A stretch of 64,000 bases of DNA from Kitasatospora sp. A2-31 (GTDB lineage Bacteria; Actinomycetota; Actinomycetes; Streptomycetales; Streptomycetaceae): positions 654,104 through 718,103 of the forward strand of contig NZ_JAKNTA010000004.1 in the NCBI RefSeq assembly GCF_022288725.1. Reading direction: 5' to 3'. Positions 25,934 through 35,447 of this stretch are shown here, in pieces. The notes beneath the pieces were generated by a model. That model did not search any database. It was not told the DNA's origin and saw only the letters and a list, made by a program, of their open reading frames with translations. The translations under genes and the position numbers were made by a program. Each line of letters opens with the position of its first letter. Within the stretch, counting starts at the first letter, position 1.

Positions 25934-27324
25934 CCACCGCACCGCCCCCGGTGGAGGCCACCGAGGTCTGCCGGATCACCGTCGACGGCCCGACCGGCCG
26001 CGCCGACCTCGCCGTCCCCGTCACCACCACTGTCGCGGCCCTGCTGCCGGTGCTGCTGCGGGCGCTGCCCGAGCGGGCCGCCCGGCCGGACCTCCCGTGG
26101 GTCCTGCAGCGCCTCGGCGAGGAGCCGCTCGACCCGGAGGCCACCCCCGCCACCGCCGGGCTGCGCCACGGTGACGTCCTGTTGCTGCGCCCCGCCGAGG
26201 CCGCGCTGCCCGTGCCGCACTTCGACGACCTCGCCGACGGCGTCGCGCACAGCGTCGGCCGCGCCCCCGGCCGGTGGCAGCCCGACCTCACCCGGGCCCT
26301 GGCCCTGCTCCTCGCCGGAGCCGCCCTGACCGCCCTCGCCGCCGCCCTGCTCGGCGGCGGCCCGGGCCCGGCGACGGCGGCGCGCTGCTCCGCCGTCGCC
26401 GCCGTGCTCGCCGTCGGCGCCGCGGTCACCGCGCGGATGCGCGCCGAGCGCGGGGCCGTCCTGCTCGCCGGCATCGGCGCGCTCGCCTTCGCCGCACTGG
26501 CCGGACTCACCGCGCGCACCGTCCCGGACGGCGGGCACCTCCCCGACGCCACCGGCGTGCTGGCGGGAGCCGGCGCCGCGGTGGCGCTCGCCGCGCTGCT
26601 GCTCGGGGTCGGGGCTCTCCCGCTGGCGGTGCCCGGCACGGCCCTGCTGGCCGGCGTGGCCACGGCCGCCGGGGCGCTCGCGGTGCGGGCCGACTGGACG
26701 AGCCCGGTCCGCGCCGCCGCACTGGCCGCCGTCGCCCTGTTCGTCCTCGGCCACCTCGCCCCCCGGCTCGCCCTGCGCACGGCCCGGCTGCGGGTGCCGC
26801 ACCTGCCGCGCGACGCCGAGGAACTGCAGCACGACACCGCCCCCGAACCGGGCGACCGGCTCGCCCGCCGGGTCACCGTCGCCACCGCCTGCCTGGACGC
26901 CGTCGCCGCGGCCTCGGCGCTCGTCCAGGCCGCCGCCGTGACGCTGCTCGTCCTGCTCGACCGCTCCTGGACCGGCTGGCTGCTGCCGGTCGCCCTCGGC
27001 AGCGCGGTGCTGCTGCGCGCCCGCGGTACGGACGGCACCGCCCAGCGCGTCCCCGCACTGCTCCTCGGCGCGTACGCCCCGGCGCTGGTCCTGGGCCTCC
27101 GCGCCGCGCCCGCGGGCCCGGCCGGCCGGACGGCCGCCGCCGCGGTGCTGCTCGGCGCCGCCGCACTGCTGCTGCTCGCCGCCTGGCGGCTGCCGCGCGC
27201 CCGGCTGCTCCCGCTCTGGGGGCACCTCGGCGACCTCGCCGAGACCGCCACCGCGATCGCGCTGCTGCCCCTGCTGCTGCAGGTGCTCGGCGCCTACGGC
27301 GCGCTGCGCGCGCTGGCCGGCTAG
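25930..27324 (+). CDS. eccD: type VII secretion membrane channel EccD
   Basis: A 464-aa protein with an N-terminal ubiquitin-like (YukD) domain, residues ~10-95 (CRITVDGPTGRADLAVPVTT, WVLQRLGEEPLDPEATPATA, LRHGDVLLLRP), then a hydrophobic region of about eleven membrane helices from residue ~118 to the end. The conserved FDDLADGVAH motif joins the two parts. This architecture is that of EccD, the core channel component of the ESX complex. It is translationally coupled to eccC by ATGA and followed 13 bp later by eccB. Confidence 0.92.
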   Translation: MTTAPPPVEATEVCRITVDGPTGRADLAVPVTTTVAALLPVLLRALPERAARPDLPWVLQRLGEEPLDPEATPATAGLRHGDVLLLRPAEAALPVPHFDDLADGVAHSVGRAPGRWQPDLTRALALLLAGAALTALAAALLGGGPGPATAARCSAVAAVLAVGAAVTARMRAERGAVLLAGIGALAFAALAGLTARTVPDGGHLPDATGVLAGAGAAVALAALLLGVGALPLAVPGTALLAGVATAAGALAVRADWTSPVRAAALAAVALFVLGHLAPRLALRTARLRVPHLPRDAEELQHDTAPEPGDRLARRVTVATACLDAVAAASALVQAAAVTLLVLLDRSWTGWLLPVALGSAVLLRARGTDGTAQRVPALLLGAYAPALVLGLRAAPAGPAGRTAAAAVLLGAAALLLLAAWRLPRARLLPLWGHLGDLAETATAIALLPLLLQVLGAYGALRALAG

Positions 27325-27337
27325 GGGAGGAGAAACC

Positions 27338-28714
27338 GTGCAGACGCGACGCGACCACGTGCAGTCCTACCAGTTCGCGGTGGGCCGGCTCGCCTCCGCC
27401 CTGGTCGGCGGGGATCCGGGGCAGGGCGACAGCCCGACCCGCCGCTCGGCCTTCGGCACCGTCCTCGGCGCCGGCGTCGCCGTCCTGCTCTGCGGCGGGT
27501 TCGCGGTGTCCGGGCTGCTGTCGCCCTCGGCCGGCACGGCGTGGCGCAAGAACGGCGCAGTGGTCGTGGAGAAGGAGACCGGCAACCGCTACGTCTACCT
27601 GGACGGCGAACTCCACCCGGCCCGCAACCAGGCCTCGGCGCTGCTGCTGGCCGCCGGCCCCGGCACGCCGGAGAGCGTCTCCGCCGGGGCACTGGCCGGG
27701 ACGCCGCGCGGCGTCCCGGTCGGCATCCCGGACGCGCCCGACGCCGTGCCCGCCGCGTCCCGCCTGCTCTCCGGGAGCTGGGCGCGGTGCTTGCGGACGG
27801 ACGTGACCGGTGCCCGGCCGCCTGGCGGGGCGGCGTCGGAGTCGGCGGGCGGGAAGGGCCCGGGCGGGGACGCCCGGAACGGGGCGGCCGTCGGGCAGGG
27901 CCTGGTCTTCGGCGCGGCCGCCGAGGCGCTGCCCGCGCTCGCCGCCGACCGCGCCGTACTGGTGGCGGGCCCCGACGGCGCCCGCCACCTGCTGGCCGGG
28001 GGCACCAAGTACCCGGTGCCCGCCGACTCCGCGCTGATCGCGCTCGGCCTGGACGACCGCCCGGCCGTCCCCGCCCCCGCGGACTGGCTCGCCGCGGTGC
28101 CCACCGGCCTCCCGCTGACCGCCGACCCGGTCCCCGGTGCCGGCGCCCCCGCCGGCACCGTCGCCGGGCAGGGGACGGTCACCGGCCAGCTCTTCCGCAC
28201 CGGCCCGGGCCCCGACGCCCACCACTACGTCCAGCGGGCCGACGGCCTCGCCCCGGTCGGCGCCACCGAGTTCGCCCTGCTCGCGGCGGTGCCCGGCGCC
28301 GCCGCCCCGCGGACGGTCGCCCCGGCGGACATCGCCGCCGCGCCCGTCTCCGCGGACCGCTCCCTGCTCAACCGCCTCCCCGCCGTACTCGGCCTGCGTG
28401 CCCCCGACGCGGGCACGCTCTGCCTGCGGACCGCCCCCGGCGGCGCGGCCGTCGCGGTCCTCGCCCCGGTCGGCCTGCGACCGGTCGTCATGCCGCCCGG
28501 CAGCGGGCTGGTCGCCACCGCACCGGGCGGCGGGCCGGTCTACCTGATCACCGAACAGGGCACCCGCTACCCGGTCGCCGACGCCGACGCCGCCCGCGCC
28601 CTGGGTCTCGGCGACACCCACCGGGCCGTCGTGCTGCCCGCCGACGTGCTCGCGCTCCTCCCCGAGGGGCCCGCGCTCAGCCGTGCCGCCGCGGCCGTCG
28701 GGCGGCGGTCATGA
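27338..28714 (+). CDS. eccB: type VII secretion protein EccB
   Basis: A 458-aa bitopic membrane protein with the family N-terminus QTRRDHVQSYQFAVGRLASALV, a membrane helix (FGTVLGAGVAVLLCGGFAVSGLL, residues ~40-62), then an external domain with NRYVYLDGELHPARNQASALLL, GVPVGIPDAPD, repeated YPV elements and the C-terminal LLPEGPALS. EccB forms the periplasm-like external part of the ESX complex. GGGGAGGAG precedes GTG 27338. Its stop overlaps the next start (ATGA). Confidence 0.93.
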   Translation: MQTRRDHVQSYQFAVGRLASALVGGDPGQGDSPTRRSAFGTVLGAGVAVLLCGGFAVSGLLSPSAGTAWRKNGAVVVEKETGNRYVYLDGELHPARNQASALLLAAGPGTPESVSAGALAGTPRGVPVGIPDAPDAVPAASRLLSGSWARCLRTDVTGARPPGGAASESAGGKGPGGDARNGAAVGQGLVFGAAAEALPALAADRAVLVAGPDGARHLLAGGTKYPVPADSALIALGLDDRPAVPAPADWLAAVPTGLPLTADPVPGAGAPAGTVAGQGTVTGQLFRTGPGPDAHHYVQRADGLAPVGATEFALLAAVPGAAAPRTVAPADIAAAPVSADRSLLNRLPAVLGLRAPDAGTLCLRTAPGGAAVAVLAPVGLRPVVMPPGSGLVATAPGGGPVYLITEQGTRYPVADADAARALGLGDTHRAVVLPADVLALLPEGPALSRAAAAVGRRS

Positions 28715-31326
28715 GGCTGCGCCTGACCGCCGCCGCGGAGGGCGGCGCGCTGCTGGTCCACCCCAAGGGGCGGCCGGACGAACGGGCGATGGCCTTCGTC
28801 CGCGGACTCGCCCGGGACGACCTGCACACCCTGGTCGTGGTCGACCTGCCCGACGACGCCGTCGGCACCGCCTGGCCGTCGGTGGCCCGCCTGCTCGCCC
28901 CGGCCCGGTACCGCAGCCTGCGGCTGGTCTTCGGCCGCGGCGGGCGCGCGGACGTCCGGCAGGCCGCCGCCGGGATCGCCGACCGGCTCGGCCGCGAGGT
29001 GCTGGCACCCGACGGCGAGCTGACACCGACCGTCACCGGCGGACTGTTCGTCCCCGCGCACCACGGCGAGGGCTGGCTGCGCTACCGCCCGGGCCGGGCC
29101 GCCGAACGGGACTCGCAGCGGTTCCCGAAGCCGTCCTGGGAGTTCTCCGCCCCGGTCCGCCCCCGGCCGCTCGGCCCGCACGCCGTCGCCGAGCCGCTGC
29201 CCTGCGGGGTCTGGGTGCGCAGCACCCGCGCGGAACCGTCGGCCACCGACCGGCGGCGGCTGGTCGAGGCCGTCCCGGCCGACCCGGACCTGCTGCTGGT
29301 GGTCGTCGGCGGCCCCGGTGCGCCGCGGGTCGCGCTCGACGACCTGGCGCGGTTCTGGGCCACGGTGCTCCCCGGCGCCCGCCCGGCGACGCGGTTCGTG
29401 CTGCACGGCGCGCTGGACGTCCCCGACGGGACCGAACCCGGGCCGGCGCTCGCCGCCGCGCTCGGGTACCCGGTCGTCCGGTACGCGGAGCTGCCGCGCG
29501 CCGTACCGGTGGCGGGCGGCGGTGCCGGCGGCGCGGGGGTGTGGCGGCCGGAGGAGGTGCTGCACCTGCCGGCTCCGCCGCCCGCGGGCGGGACGGGGGC
29601 GCCCGTCGGGTGGTCCGCGTCCGGGGGATCCTCGGGGTCGCAGGGGTGGTCCGCGCCCGGCGGGGCCCCCGGGCCGGCGGCGGAGCCGCCGCTGTCGTCG
29701 GACGGCCCGGACGGCGGCCCGGACGGCGGCGCGGAGCCCCGTCGCGGAGCCGGGGGAGCGGCCGGGCCCGGCCCGACCGCCGTCCTGGTCTCCGGGGGGC
29801 CCGGCGGTGAGCCGGGCCCGGTGGCCCCTGCGACTCCCGCGGCTCCCGTCACTGCCACCACCGCTGACGGTCCGTTGCCGCCCTCCCGGCGCGGGCCGGT
29901 CTCCGTGGCTCCGGCGTCCTCCGACACGCCGTCGGCGGGCGGGTCGGCCGGCGACGTCCCGGCCCCGCGGGGCCCGGCGAGGCCGGCCCCGACCGGACCG
30001 GCCCGCCCGGACGGCGACGAGCCCGGTGGCCTTCCGGGTCCCGCCGATCCCACCCCGTCCGCAGCAGGCCCGTCCCCGGCGCCGGCGGTCGACCTCGCTG
30101 CGGAGCCCGACCGCGGATCCGTCCCCGGCCGGTCCCCGGCTTCGGCCGTGGTGCCGGAGGTCCGTCCGGCCGGGGCGGCCGACCACGGCTCGGTCCCCGC
30201 CGAGTCCCAGGCACGCGCCGAGGCGCCGGAGCCCGGCTCCGCCGTGGCGCCCGAGCTTCGGACGGCGACCGTCCAGCCTCCGGCGCCCGCGCCGGTGCGG
30301 GCGGAGCGGCCGGCCCGGGCGCCCGCGCCGAGCTTCCGCCTGGAGTCCGGCGGCCCGGCGCCCGTGCCGGAGCCCGCACCCGGGCCGTCCGCCACCCCAG
30401 CGCCGCCGACGCCCGCCCGGGAGCCGTCCGCGGCCGCGCGGCCCCCCGCGGCGCCGTCGGCGGAATCGGCTCCCGCCCTGATCCGGGTGCAGCCGACCCC
30501 GACCGCCGCCGCCTGCGCCGTCCCGCCCGAGCGCGGGATCGACCAGGAGCGCAACTGGGTGCGCCGCACCTTCAGCGCGCAGTTCAACGCGATCGCCGGA
30601 TCGGTGTCGCGCGCGATGTCGGAGGCGCCTGGCCTGCGCGCCGCGGACCGGGCGGAGGCGGCCGCGGCGCTCACCGAGCTCGCCGCCGTCCGGCTCTACC
30701 TCGGCGGCGACACCGGCGCCGCCGACGCCGCGGTGCGCGGGGCCGCCCCCGGCGCGCACGTGCCGCTGGCGCGGTGCGTGGCCGCCGGGCTGCGCCGTCT
30801 GCCGTCCTACCGGGGGCCGGCCCTGCTGCGCACCCGGCTCACCGACGCGGAGCGGGCGCTGTACCGCGAGGGCGGACTGCTCACCGAGTGGGCGTTCTGC
30901 CACGCCCGCACCACCCTGCGGCCCGGCCCGCCCGGCGCGACCGACGTGCTGATCTGGTCGATGACGGCCCGCCGGACCGCGCTGCTCGACCCGGAGCCGC
31001 CGGACCGGGTGCTCTTCCTGCCGGGCACCGGCTTCAAGGTGCTGCGGGTGGAGGGCCGGACCGTGATGCTGCGCGAGCTGTCGCCCTCGGAGACGGCCGC
31101 CGACGGCCGGGCCGACGCGGCCCCGGCACGGCTGGACGCGTTGGCACTGGCCGCCCTGGAACGGATCCCGTCCGCGCTGGCCGGCGTCGGCACCGATGAG
31201 GGCGCCGAATGCACCGATCCGCCCGGTCTGCTGTCCGCACCCCGCCCGTCCGCACCCCGCCCGTCGGGATCTCGGACGTCCACATCCCGCCCGTCCACCT
31301 CCCCTACGGAAGGAGCCCGCCCGTGA
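28711..31326 (+). CDS. T7SS-locus protein with degenerate ADP-ribosyltransferase-like C-terminus
   Basis: An 871-aa soluble protein occupying the usual eccE position but lacking membrane helices. Residues ~1-280 form a conserved-looking alpha/beta region (LLVHPKGRPDERAMAFVRGL, GGLFVPAHHGEGWLRYRPG, PSWEFSAP). About 280-605 is low-complexity Pro/Ala/Gly. The C-terminal ~260 residues resemble an ART fold: an Arg strand LPSYRGPALLRT (about 699), a middle region TEWAFCHARTT, and DRVLFLPGTGFKVLRVEGRT. The catalytic ExE is replaced (PEPPDR), so enzymatic activity is doubtful. Start ATG 28711 overlaps the eccB stop; the end overlaps the next GTG. It may act as a scaffold or substrate adaptor. Confidence 0.7.
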   Translation: MRLRLTAAAEGGALLVHPKGRPDERAMAFVRGLARDDLHTLVVVDLPDDAVGTAWPSVARLLAPARYRSLRLVFGRGGRADVRQAAAGIADRLGREVLAPDGELTPTVTGGLFVPAHHGEGWLRYRPGRAAERDSQRFPKPSWEFSAPVRPRPLGPHAVAEPLPCGVWVRSTRAEPSATDRRRLVEAVPADPDLLLVVVGGPGAPRVALDDLARFWATVLPGARPATRFVLHGALDVPDGTEPGPALAAALGYPVVRYAELPRAVPVAGGGAGGAGVWRPEEVLHLPAPPPAGGTGAPVGWSASGGSSGSQGWSAPGGAPGPAAEPPLSSDGPDGGPDGGAEPRRGAGGAAGPGPTAVLVSGGPGGEPGPVAPATPAAPVTATTADGPLPPSRRGPVSVAPASSDTPSAGGSAGDVPAPRGPARPAPTGPARPDGDEPGGLPGPADPTPSAAGPSPAPAVDLAAEPDRGSVPGRSPASAVVPEVRPAGAADHGSVPAESQARAEAPEPGSAVAPELRTATVQPPAPAPVRAERPARAPAPSFRLESGGPAPVPEPAPGPSATPAPPTPAREPSAAARPPAAPSAESAPALIRVQPTPTAAACAVPPERGIDQERNWVRRTFSAQFNAIAGSVSRAMSEAPGLRAADRAEAAAALTELAAVRLYLGGDTGAADAAVRGAAPGAHVPLARCVAAGLRRLPSYRGPALLRTRLTDAERALYREGGLLTEWAFCHARTTLRPGPPGATDVLIWSMTARRTALLDPEPPDRVLFLPGTGFKVLRVEGRTVMLRELSPSETAADGRADAAPARLDALALAALERIPSALAGVGTDEGAECTDPPGLLSAPRPSAPRPSGSRTSTSRPSTSPTEGARP

Positions 31327-34300
31327 GCAGGCAGGTCCTGCTGGTCTCGCCGGGCCGCCCGGGCGCCCACCGCTCGATCGCCGCCGCACTCGCCGAGGCG
31401 GCCGAGGGGGCGCTGATCACCGTCGCCCCCGGCCGCTACGAGGAGGTGCTGGACATCACCCGGCCGGTGACCGTGGCCGCCGGGGACGGCGGAACGGTGG
31501 AGGTGCACGCCGCCGCCGGCAGCACGGTGGTGGTGGAGGCCGAGGCGGTCCGGCTGTCCGGCCTGGTGCTCTCCGGCGAAGATCCGCAGGCGCCGGTGCT
31601 CGACCTGCGCCGGGGTCAGACCGCGCTCGACGGCTGCCGGGTCACCGGGGCGGCGTGGGCCGCCGTGCTGGTGTGGCAGGACGCCTCGCTCGCCGCGCGC
31701 GGCTGCGCGGTGGCCAACCCCGAGGGCGCCGGTGTGGTCGTCACCTCCACCGGGAGCAGCGTGCTGGAGGACACCGAAGTGGCCGACGCCGGCTCCTCGG
31801 CCGTCGTGGTCGCCGAGCGCGGGCGTCTGGAGGTCCGCGGGTGCCGGCTGCTCCGGCCCCGGGGCAACGGCGTCTGCGTCAACGGCGATGCGGCGGTCAC
31901 CGTCGAGCGGACCCGGATCACCGGCAGCGGCAAGCCCGGAGTCGCCGTGGAACAGGCGGGCCGGGCGACGCTGACGGAGGTCACCGTCGAGGGCAGCGCC
32001 GCGGTGGACGCCTACCTCGCCGGCCGCGGCGAGACCACGCTCACCGGTTGCACCTTCGTCGGCTCGGCCGCCCAGGCGGTGCACATCGCGGACGGGGCGG
32101 CGCCGGTGCTGCGCGGCTGCACGGTCACCGGTGCCGCCCGCAGCGGGGTGGAGGTCGCCGGCGGCGCCCGACCGGTGCTGACGGACTGCGAGGTCACCGG
32201 GACGCCGGTCGGCCTGCGGGTGAGCGGCTCCGGAAGCACGGCCGCCGCCTCCGGCCTGACCGTGCGCGACGCCGCCACCGCCGCCGTCGTGGTGGCCGAC
32301 GGGGCCGCGGCCGAACTGGACCGGCTGACCGTCACCGGTGGCCCGGGCCACGGCGTCCGGGCCGAGGGCGGCGCGCGGCTGGCCCTGCGGGAGGCGGGCA
32401 TCACGCTGACCGGCGGGCACGGCGTCGAACTGGCGGGCCCGTCCACCACCGGCCGGCTCCAGACCGTGCGGATCGCCACCACCGGACGGGGCCGGGGGCT
32501 GGCCGTGCTGGACGGCGCCACGGCCCACCTGACCGCCGCCACCCTGGACGGCTGCCCGGCCCTGGTCGGAGCGGGTGCCGAACTGACTGCCCGCGAGAGC
32601 GAGTTCACCGGCTCGTCCGGCGTCGGGGTGCAGATCCTGGCGGGCGGCTCGCTCACCGCGGCGGCGTGCCGGGTCACCGGTGCGCGCGGTCACGGCGTCG
32701 AGGTCCACCCGGACGCGCGGGCCGACCTCTCCGGCTGCACCGTGGCGCACAACGGCGGCGACGGCGTGCACGCCAAGGGCGCGCCCGGGGCGGTGCGGCT
32801 CGACGGCACGGACGTCCGGGACAACGCCGCCGACCGGCCGCAGCCCGCCGCGGCCCGGGACGGCGCCGCGGCCCGGGACGGCGCCGCGGGGGACGGCGGA
32901 CCGCCGTCCGCGGTCGGCGGTCCGCTCGCCGAACTCGACGCGCTGGTGGGCCTGGAGAGCGTCAAGCAGGAGGTGACCGGGCTGATCAACCTCAACCGGA
33001 TGGCCAAGCGGCGGACCGAGATGGGCCTGCCGATGCCCCCGATGAGCCGCCACCTGGTCTTCGCCGGGCCGCCCGGCACCGGGAAGACCACCGTCGCCCG
33101 GCTCTACGGCGCCGTCCTCGCCGAGCTGGGAATCCTGGAACAGGGTCACATCGTGGAGGTGGCGCGCGCCGACCTGGTCGCCCAGATCATCGGCGGCACG
33201 GCCATCAAGACCACCGAGGTCTTCACCAAGGCGCTCGGCGGCGTGCTCTTCGTGGACGAGGCCTACACCCTGACCAACCAGTCCCGCGGCAGCGGGCCCG
33301 ACTTCGGGCAGGAGGCCGTCGAGACGCTGATGAAGCTGATGGAGGACCACCGCGACGAAGTCGTGGTCATCGTGGCGGGCTACTCGGAGCAGATGGATCA
33401 GTTCCTCGCCTCCAACCCCGGCATGGCCTCCCGCTTCTCGCGCACCGTGGAGTTCCCCAACTACGCGCCGGATGAGCTGGTCACCATCGTCCGCGGCCTC
33501 TGCGCCAAGCACTGCTACGAGTTGACGCCGGACGCCGTGGCGGGGCTGAGCCGCTGGTTCGAGGGAGTGCCGAAGGGGCCGACCTTCGGGAACGGCCGAG
33601 TGGCCCGCCAGGTGTTCGAGTCGATGATCAGCAGCCAGGCGTCCCGGCTCGCCGCGCGGCCGCCGGCGGAGGAGGGCGAGCTCAGCCTGCTGACGGCCGC
33701 CGACGTCGCCGCCGTGCCGGGGTCGGTCGGCGCGGGGCCGGTCGGCGCGGGGCCGGTCGGCGCGGGGCTGCAGGGTGCCGCCGCCCCGGGCCCCGATGCC
33801 GCCCCCGACTCCGTTTCGAGCGCTGCGCCCGCGCCCGCGCCCGGTCCGGCCGCCGCTCCCGCCCGACACCTGGCCGCGCTGGCCGGCCTGGGCCCCGTCC
33901 GGCAGGCGCTGGCGGCCCGGCTCGACGTCCTCGCCGAACTCGGTCAGGGCACCGCGGGTCTGGCCGACGTCGTCCTGGAGGGCCTTCCCGGCAGCGGCAG
34001 ACGCGCGCTGGCCGGTGCCTATGCGAGGGCGCTGGCCGGGGCCGGCGTCCTCCCGCTCGGCACCGTGGACCGGCTGGCGCTGTCGGAGGTCCCGGCCCGC
34101 TGGCCGGAGCAGCCGCGCGGCGTCCTCGCGGAGGCCTTCCAACGGGCCGCGGGTGGCGTGCTGCTGGCCGAGGTGGACCCGTCGTTCGAACGGCGCCCGG
34201 CCGCCGAAAGGGCCGCGGTGGTCGACGCGTTGGCGGCCGAGGCGGCCGGACGCGACGCGCACGGCGCCGTCCTGGTGCTCTCCGGGCACCCGCCCTACCT

Positions 34301-34610
34301 GATGGACCTGCTGGCCGCCCGGACCGATCTGGCCGGCACCTTCGCCGAGTACCTGCGACTGCCCGCGTACGGCGGCGCCGAACTGGCCGAACTGACGGTG
34401 CGACGGCTGGCGGTGCTGGGCTTCGAGGTCACCGAGGAGGCCCGCGCCCTGCTGGCCGGGCAGGACCCGGAGCAGGGCGCCTACGGCGCCCACCGGTTGG
34501 CCCTGCGGATCGCCGCGCGGGCCCGCACCCGCACGGTCACCGTGGCGGACCTCACCGGGGCCGGGCCGTCGAGCGAGCCGGCGGAGCCGGGCACCGCCGT
34601 CGCGGTGTGA
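31323..34610 (+). CDS. right-handed beta-helix / EccA-like AAA+ ATPase fusion
   Basis: A 1095-aa protein. Residues ~1-495 are parallel beta-helix (pectate-lyase-like) coils, seen as repeating units such as GVEVAGGARPVLTDCEVTG and GVGVQILAGGSLTAAACRVT. About 540-815 is a CbxX/CfqX-type AAA+ domain: GLESVKQEVTGLINLNRMAK, Walker A FAGPPGTGKTTVARLYG (about 582), Walker B GGVLFVDEAYTL, and GMASRFSRTVEFP. This is the EccA class, cytosolic chaperone-ATPases for ESX substrates. A second, degenerate AAA domain (about 865-1095) has GLPGSGRRALAGAY with Arg in place of the Walker Lys. GTG 31323 follows AAGGAGC and overlaps the previous stop. Confidence 0.87.
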   Translation: MSRQVLLVSPGRPGAHRSIAAALAEAAEGALITVAPGRYEEVLDITRPVTVAAGDGGTVEVHAAAGSTVVVEAEAVRLSGLVLSGEDPQAPVLDLRRGQTALDGCRVTGAAWAAVLVWQDASLAARGCAVANPEGAGVVVTSTGSSVLEDTEVADAGSSAVVVAERGRLEVRGCRLLRPRGNGVCVNGDAAVTVERTRITGSGKPGVAVEQAGRATLTEVTVEGSAAVDAYLAGRGETTLTGCTFVGSAAQAVHIADGAAPVLRGCTVTGAARSGVEVAGGARPVLTDCEVTGTPVGLRVSGSGSTAAASGLTVRDAATAAVVVADGAAAELDRLTVTGGPGHGVRAEGGARLALREAGITLTGGHGVELAGPSTTGRLQTVRIATTGRGRGLAVLDGATAHLTAATLDGCPALVGAGAELTARESEFTGSSGVGVQILAGGSLTAAACRVTGARGHGVEVHPDARADLSGCTVAHNGGDGVHAKGAPGAVRLDGTDVRDNAADRPQPAAARDGAAARDGAAGDGGPPSAVGGPLAELDALVGLESVKQEVTGLINLNRMAKRRTEMGLPMPPMSRHLVFAGPPGTGKTTVARLYGAVLAELGILEQGHIVEVARADLVAQIIGGTAIKTTEVFTKALGGVLFVDEAYTLTNQSRGSGPDFGQEAVETLMKLMEDHRDEVVVIVAGYSEQMDQFLASNPGMASRFSRTVEFPNYAPDELVTIVRGLCAKHCYELTPDAVAGLSRWFEGVPKGPTFGNGRVARQVFESMISSQASRLAARPPAEEGELSLLTAADVAAVPGSVGAGPVGAGPVGAGLQGAAAPGPDAAPDSVSSAAPAPAPGPAAAPARHLAALAGLGPVRQALAARLDVLAELGQGTAGLADVVLEGLPGSGRRALAGAYARALAGAGVLPLGTVDRLALSEVPARWPEQPRGVLAEAFQRAAGGVLLAEVDPSFERRPAAERAAVVDALAAEAAGRDAHGAVLVLSGHPPYLMDLLAARTDLAGTFAEYLRLPAYGGAELAELTVRRLAVLGFEVTEEARALLAGQDPEQGAYGAHRLALRIAARARTRTVTVADLTGAGPSSEPAEPGTAVAV

Positions 34611-34766
34611 GCCGCGCAGACCGGGCCCGTCGGGCCGGCGGAAGGCGGCCGGGTGCAGCGATCTCTGGTCGCCGGGGCAGCGGGGCCGTGATCCGCTACC
34701 GGACCGGCCGCGGGATCGACCAGCATGGCGGGCAGGCAGACCCGCCACTCCCGAGAGGACCGGCCG

Positions 34767-35099
34767 ATGGCCAACCAGACGACCTCCGTCAGCATCGAGG
34801 GGATGCTGTCCGCCCAGGGCAACTTCCAGACCGCGCTGGACGAGGTGAACCGCACCTACACGCAGATGGCGAGCCAGATCGAGACCCTGCAGGCGAGTTG
34901 GACCGGTGAGGCGTCCAGCACCTACCTCGGCGCGATGAACACCTGGCTGCAGGACTTCGGCACCGTGCGCAGCCAGCTCGCCCTGATGCTGGAGAAGCTC
35001 CAGGCGAACACCGGCAGCTACGACACCACCCACCAGGCCACCACCGACCTGGCCTCCCAGCTCAGCAAGGGGATGGCCGCCCCGCTGCCCGGGTTCTGA
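34767..35099 (+). CDS. WXG100 (EsxA/EsxB-type) protein
   Basis: A 110-aa helical-hairpin protein. The motif LQASWTGEASSTYLG carries the defining W-x-G in the turn between helix 1 (MLSAQGNFQTALDEVNRTYTQ...) and helix 2 (WLQDFGTVRSQLALMLEKL). No signal peptide is present. It is a likely type VII secreted substrate and co-secretion partner of the next gene, 56 bp downstream. The C-terminus lacks an obvious YxxxD/E, so the partner may carry the export signal. ATG 34767 is chosen over an upstream ATG because GAGAGGAC lies before it and the WXG100 fold begins there. Confidence 0.92.
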   Translation: MANQTTSVSIEGMLSAQGNFQTALDEVNRTYTQMASQIETLQASWTGEASSTYLGAMNTWLQDFGTVRSQLALMLEKLQANTGSYDTTHQATTDLASQLSKGMAAPLPGF

Positions 35100-35155
35100 G
35101 CCGCCCGCCCCCTTTCCCGTAGCGCCGCAGCCCCGCACCCCGGAGGAGTCACCTC

Positions 35156-35446
35156 ATGAGCACCTACACCGTCAACATGAGCCAGGTCGAGTACATCGTC
35201 GGCGAGATGTCGGCGATCAGCAGCAGGCTCCAGCAGACCCTGAGCCAGCTGGACGACGGCACCACGCAGCACCTGAGCGAGTGGAGCAGCGACGCCCGCA
35301 GCACGTACGACGCCGCAAAGCTCCGCTGGGACGCCGCGGCGGCCGACATGGTCCTGCTGGCGCAGAACGCGACGACCGCGCTCGGCGGGGTCCACGACGC
35401 CTACCACTCCGGTGAGCGGTTCGGCGCGGGCCTCTGGGACCAGTGA
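35156..35446 (+). CDS. WXG100-like protein with W-S-S turn
   Basis: A 96-aa partner of the preceding WXG100 protein. The turn reads LSEWSSDARSTYDAAK, with Ser where Gly is usual. The flanking helices (MSQVEYIVGEMSAISSRLQQ and WDAAAADMVLLAQNATTALG) fit the family. A YDAAK-type sequence after the turn and the C-terminal DAYHSGERFGAGLWDQ could bear the secretion signal. CGGAGGAG precedes the ATG. It probably forms a heterodimer with the upstream product. Confidence 0.88.
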   Translation: MSTYTVNMSQVEYIVGEMSAISSRLQQTLSQLDDGTTQHLSEWSSDARSTYDAAKLRWDAAAADMVLLAQNATTALGGVHDAYHSGERFGAGLWDQ

Positions 35447-35447
35447 C

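Noticed and set aside
21491..25942. A 1483-residue open frame antisense to eccC
   Set aside because: It is a shadow of eccC in GC-rich DNA. The opposite strand encodes clear FtsK/SpoIIIE motifs, while this translation is family-less and Gly/Val/Glu-biased.
30807..35138. A 1443-residue open frame antisense to the AAA+ and WXG100 genes
   Set aside because: It spans several real genes on the other strand, including WXG100 genes with strong ribosome sites. It is a shadow.
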